Both the position numbers and the translations under genes were made by a program. Of a DNA stretch of 8,360 bases, positions 5,486 through 8,360 are shown piece by piece (position 1 is the first letter of the stretch; the number at the start of each line of letters is the position of its first letter). The notes under the pieces are model-generated. The model was given only the letters and a program-made list of their open reading frames with translations. It was not told where the DNA came from and searched no databases. This stretch comes from Gammaproteobacteria bacterium (lineage in GTDB: Bacteria; Pseudomonadota; Gammaproteobacteria; PS1; Pseudothioglobaceae). Location of the stretch: the NCBI GenBank assembly GCA_028599035.1, contig JAQRMT010000063.1, positions 1 through 8,360 of the forward strand. The letters run 5' to 3'.

Positions 5486-6349
5486 ATGGCAAGCGGAAAA
5501 GAAATTAGAACGCAAATTGCGAGTATTAAAAATACGCAAAAGATTACTTCAGCCATGGAAATGGTGGCAGCTTCTAAAATGAAAAAAGCACAAAACAGAA
5601 TGCTGGCATCACGCCCTTATTCTGACAAAATTTCCAAGGTAATTGGACATTTGGCTTATGCACATTCTGAGTTTGAACATGCGTATATGAAGGAAGTCGG
5701 CGATGTTAAGCGCGTTGGCATTATTATTGTTTCCAGTGACAGGGGCTTGTGTGGCGGACTTAACACCAATTTATTTAGAAGTTTGTTGAAAAAAGTTGTC
5801 GATTATCAAGCGCAAGGCATTGAAGTTGAACTTTGCACGATTGGCAAAAAGGCCACCTCATTTTTTAAAAACACAGGCTTAGCCATTAAGTCAGTATTAA
5901 CGGATTTAGGCGATGCGCCACATTTTGATGACTTGTTAGGCACAATAAAGGTTATGTTGGATGCTTATGATGCTGGCGAGATTCAGCAACTGTCAATTGC
6001 CTATAATAGGTTTGAAAACACAATGACGCAAACACCGACGGTAACACAGTTAGTGCCAATGGTTGCAGGCGTAGCTGATGGTATGGATTATCACTGGGAT
6101 TACCTCTATGAGCCAGATGCACAAGAGGCACTGAGTGCATTATTGGTGCGTTATATTGAGGCCTTGGTTTATCAGGGCTTGGTTGAAAATATTGCTTGTG
6201 AGCAGTCATCACGAATGATTGCAATGAAAAGTGCAACTGATAATGCAGGCGATATGGTGAAAGATTTAGAATTGGTTTACAATAAAGCAAGGCAGGCGGC
6301 AATTACTCAGGAAATTTCTGAGATTGTTAGTGGCGCTGCAGCAGTATAA
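5486..6349 (+). CDS. atpG: F0F1 ATP synthase subunit gamma
   Basis: The product is the 287-residue central rotor shaft, the same length as E. coli gamma. The N-terminal helix has the family block IKNTQKITSAMEMVAASKM (about 14-32). The Rossmann-like middle carries SSDRGLCGGLNTNLFR (83-98). The C-terminal helix holds the signature ITQEISEIVSGAAA (273-286), which turns inside the alpha3-beta3 ring. The start lies 13 bases after atpA with only a weak purine-rich ribosome-binding site (GTAGAGT), so coupling to atpA translation is likely. No insertions or losses are seen. Confidence 0.98.
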   Translation: MASGKEIRTQIASIKNTQKITSAMEMVAASKMKKAQNRMLASRPYSDKISKVIGHLAYAHSEFEHAYMKEVGDVKRVGIIIVSSDRGLCGGLNTNLFRSLLKKVVDYQAQGIEVELCTIGKKATSFFKNTGLAIKSVLTDLGDAPHFDDLLGTIKVMLDAYDAGEIQQLSIAYNRFENTMTQTPTVTQLVPMVAGVADGMDYHWDYLYEPDAQEALSALLVRYIEALVYQGLVENIACEQSSRMIAMKSATDNAGDMVKDLELVYNKARQAAITQEISEIVSGAAAV

Positions 6350-6387
6350 ATTTAATAGATAAGAGTTTAAAAAAGAGGAAAAGCAAA

Positions 6388-7767
6388 ATGAGCAACGGAA
6401 AAATTACACAAATTATCGGCGCAGTTATTGATGTTGAATTTTCAGAAGGCAACATCCCCAGCATTTACGATGCCTTAATGGTCGCTGAAACAGGATTAAC
6501 GCTAGAAGTGCAGCAACAATTAGGCGATAATGTGGTTCGTACAATTGCAATGGGCAGCTCAGAAGGCCTAAAAAGAGAGCTGGAAGTTTCTAACACAGGC
6601 ACAGCCATTAAAGTGCCAGTAGGCACTAAGACATTGGGTCGTATTATGAATGTCCTGGGTGATCCGATTGACAATGCAGGCGACATTAACCCAGAGGCTG
6701 AATGGGAAATTCACCGTCCTGCCCCTGCTTATGATGAATTAGCACCAACAGCAGAATTATTAGAAACAGGCATTAAAGTAATCGACCTAGTTTGCCCATT
6801 CGCTAAAGGCGGTAAAGTTGGCTTATTTGGTGGTGCTGGCGTAGGTAAAACTGTTAATATGATGGAGCTTATTCGTAATATTGCGATTGAACATTCGGGC
6901 TATTCTGTATTTGCCGGTGTTGGCGAGCGAACTCGTGAAGGTAATGACTTCTACCACGAAATGAAAGAATCTAATGTATTGGATAAAGTATCCTTAGTTT
7001 ACGGTCAAATGAACGAGCCACCGGGAAACCGTTTGCGTGTTGCGTTAACAGGCTTAACCATGGCAGAATACTTCCGTGATGAGGGTCGTGATGTGCTGTT
7101 ATTTATTGACAATATTTATCGCTACACGCTTGCGGGCACAGAGGTATCGGCACTACTTGGCCGTATGCCGTCAGCAGTAGGTTATCAGCCAACGCTAGCC
7201 TCAGAGATGGGCGCTTTGCAAGAACGCATTACTTCGACTAAGAAAGGTTCAATTACTTCAATTCAGGCAGTATATGTGCCAGCAGATGATTTAACAGACC
7301 CATCGCCAGCCACAACTTTTGCGCATTTAGATGCAACCGTTGTTTTGTCTCGTCAAGTAGCAGAATTGGGTATTTATCCTGCGGTAGATCCGCTAGATTC
7401 TACTTCTCGTCAGCTAGACCCGCTCATTGTTGGTGAAGAGCATTACAATGTGGCTCGTGGCGTGCAAGGCGTGTTGCAGCGCTACAAAGAGCTTAAAGAC
7501 ATTATTGCGATTTTAGGCATGGATGAGTTGTCTGAAGAGGACAAGCAATCTGTTTCTCGTGCCCGCAAGATTCAGCGCTTCTTGTCTCAGCCGTTTTTCG
7601 TGGCAGAGGTGTTTACAGGCGCAGCAGGTAAATATGTTTCTTTAAAAGACACAATTTCTGGCTTTAAAGCCATTCTTGATGGCGATATGGACGACCTTCC
7701 AGAGCAAGCATTTTATATGATGGGCTCAATCGACGAAGTCCGTGCCACAGCAAAGGAGAATGCATAA
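6388..7767 (+). CDS. atpD: F0F1 ATP synthase subunit beta (catalytic)
   Basis: The product is a 459-residue catalytic subunit, one shorter than E. coli beta. The Walker A loop GGAGVGKT lies at 148-155 with catalytic Lys154. Glu180 and Arg181 in GERTREG correspond to E. coli Glu181 and Arg182, which act in hydrolysis. The Walker B strand is LLFIDN (237-242), with Asp241. The family signature is PAVDPLDSTS (331-340), and the DELSEED loop (379-385) pushes gamma. All expected active-site residues checked are present. An AGAGGA ribosome-binding site (6374-6379) precedes the ATG. The stop codon directly abuts the atpC start. Confidence 0.99.
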   Translation: MSNGKITQIIGAVIDVEFSEGNIPSIYDALMVAETGLTLEVQQQLGDNVVRTIAMGSSEGLKRELEVSNTGTAIKVPVGTKTLGRIMNVLGDPIDNAGDINPEAEWEIHRPAPAYDELAPTAELLETGIKVIDLVCPFAKGGKVGLFGGAGVGKTVNMMELIRNIAIEHSGYSVFAGVGERTREGNDFYHEMKESNVLDKVSLVYGQMNEPPGNRLRVALTGLTMAEYFRDEGRDVLLFIDNIYRYTLAGTEVSALLGRMPSAVGYQPTLASEMGALQERITSTKKGSITSIQAVYVPADDLTDPSPATTFAHLDATVVLSRQVAELGIYPAVDPLDSTSRQLDPLIVGEEHYNVARGVQGVLQRYKELKDIIAILGMDELSEEDKQSVSRARKIQRFLSQPFFVAEVFTGAAGKYVSLKDTISGFKAILDGDMDDLPEQAFYMMGSIDEVRATAKENA

Positions 7768-8184
7768 ATGTCAAGCATGCATGTTGATGTCGTTAGCGCA
7801 ACTGAATCACTCTATTCGGGTGAGGCAAAATGCGTATTTGCGCCTGCATCAACAGGCGAGTTAGGCATTTATCCTAAGCATGTCGCCCTGTTGTCGGTCT
7901 TAAAGCCAGGCGAAGTTCGGATTGAAACCGAAAGCGGTATGGAATCTATTTATGTCTCTGGCGGTATCGTTGAAGTGCAGCCTGATGTGGTAACTATTTT
8001 CTCCGACACTGCTATTCGTGCAGGTGATTTAGACGAATCTAAAGCCCTAGAGGCACAACAGCGTGCAGAAGAGGCAATGGAAAATGCCACTGAAAATCAA
8101 GACCTCTCAGCAACACAAGCCGCCCTTGCGGAATCTATGGCGCAATTGCAAATGATTTCTAAAATGCGTGGTAAAAAGGGCTGA
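7768..8184 (+). CDS. atpC: F0F1 ATP synthase subunit epsilon
   Basis: The product is 138 residues long (E. coli 139). It joins gamma to the c-ring and can inhibit ATP hydrolysis through its C-terminal helices. The N-terminal beta sandwich shows GELGIYPKHVALLSVLKPGE (about 30-49) and VSGGIVEVQPDVVTIFSD (63-80), both family hallmarks. From about 89 onward come two helices (ESKALEAQQRAEEAMENA and ATQAALAESMAQLQMISKM), so the regulatory hairpin is present. The ATG follows the atpD TAA with no gap; its AAGGAG ribosome-binding site (7753-7758) lies inside the end of atpD. This is the last gene of the operon, and no clear terminator follows. Confidence 0.98.
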   Translation: MSSMHVDVVSATESLYSGEAKCVFAPASTGELGIYPKHVALLSVLKPGEVRIETESGMESIYVSGGIVEVQPDVVTIFSDTAIRAGDLDESKALEAQQRAEEAMENATENQDLSATQAALAESMAQLQMISKMRGKKG

Positions 8185-8204
8185 TTATCTAAAGCTATAA
8201 AATA

Positions 8205-8239
8205 ATGGCATTATTTAAAGATAAAGAATATAAGTTCTT
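8205..8239 (+). pseudogene. possible 5' remnant of a gene cut by the IS (low support)
   Basis: An ATG 20 bases after the atpC stop opens a frame reading MALFKDKEYKF, then runs into the IS terminus at 8240 and ends at a TAA inside it (8274-8276). The visible 11-12 native codons look like a plausible protein start, but there is no clear ribosome-binding site. The ATG lies in an AT-rich dyad (AAATAATG and CATTATTT, 8200-8216). It may be the start of a gene interrupted by the insertion, or chance. Confidence 0.25.
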
Positions 8240-8360
8240 GGCGAATTCAACCCATAAGTGCAACACTTCCATTTAAAAAATAGTCTTTACCAGTTAATTC
8301 AGCAAAGACTTCAAATGGGGTTTTCCACCCCAAGCATTTCCTAGGTCTATTATTCATTAA
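8240..8360 (-). mobile_element. 3' end of an IS30-type insertion sequence, right copy (partial)
   Basis: This is the exact reverse complement of positions 1-121, so the element here points inward from the right edge with its transposase on the minus strand. Its inner end (GGCGAATTCAACCCATAAGT) is the terminal repeat. It begins 55 bases downstream of atpC. The remainder of the element is outside the window. Confidence 0.85.
8247..8360 (-). CDS. IS30-family transposase, C-terminal fragment (5' end outside the window)
   Basis: The 37 residues are identical to those encoded at the left edge, from LMNNRPRKCLGWKTPFEVF to GSVALMG, with the stop codon at 8247-8249. The gene converges with the atp operon. 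Only the tail is present, so the activity of this copy cannot be judged. Confidence 0.85.
   Translation of the reverse strand, partial: LMNNRPRKCLGWKTPFEVFAELTGKDYFLNGSVALMG

Noticed and set aside
8200..8216. AT-rich dyad after atpC as the operon terminator
   Set aside because: AAATAATG/CATTATTT has almost no GC pairs and is followed by AAAG rather than a T-run, so it would be a very weak terminator at best.

Overview
This window is a chromosomal housekeeping segment from an AT-rich gammaproteobacterium (about 40% GC by eye). It carries a complete F-type ATP synthase operon in the gammaproteobacterial order I-B-E-F-H-A-G-D-C. The subunits match the Escherichia coli proteins closely in length and motifs: b 156, alpha 513 and gamma 287 residues are the same length, and beta and epsilon are one residue shorter. 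Low GC combined with insertion sequences would fit a lineage such as the SUP05/Thioglobus sulfur oxidisers or their symbiotic relatives. That placement is an impression from composition and protein style, not a demonstrated assignment.

Layout. Positions 1-121 and 8240-8360 are perfect inverted copies of the same sequence, the 3' end of an IS30-type insertion sequence with the last 37 codons of its transposase. Just inside the left copy, on the minus strand, is the rpmB-rpmG pair (ribosomal proteins L28 and L33; rpmG is only 51 codons) with a near-consensus sigma70 promoter. Divergent from it on the plus strand is a serine tRNA (anticodon TGA) with its own promoter. About 430 bases without a recognisable gene follow (761-1195), holding an unidentified, interrupted minus-strand reading frame and ending in a clear rho-independent terminator at 1196-1229. 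A near-consensus promoter at 1275-1303, whose -35 box sits inside a short dyad, then drives the nine atp genes to position 8184. After atpC there are only 55 bases before the right IS end, with no convincing terminator and possibly the start of an interrupted gene.

How it works together. atpB, atpE and atpF encode the membrane Fo sector (a, c, b). atpH, atpA, atpG, atpD and atpC encode delta, alpha, gamma, beta and epsilon of F1 and the connecting stalks. atpI encodes a small membrane protein of the assembly-factor type. The catalytic and proton-path residues checked are present (c Asp60, a Arg230, beta Walker A Lys154, alpha Arg376), so the enzyme looks functional and proton-coupled. rpmB, rpmG and the tRNA serve translation.

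I found no novel multi-gene system here. The notable points are the inverted IS ends, which most likely mark assembly breakpoints at a repeated element, the convergence of both IS transposase genes with strongly expressed operons, the unexplained reading frame at 818-1189, the dyad over the atp promoter, and an A discriminator base in the serine tRNA.
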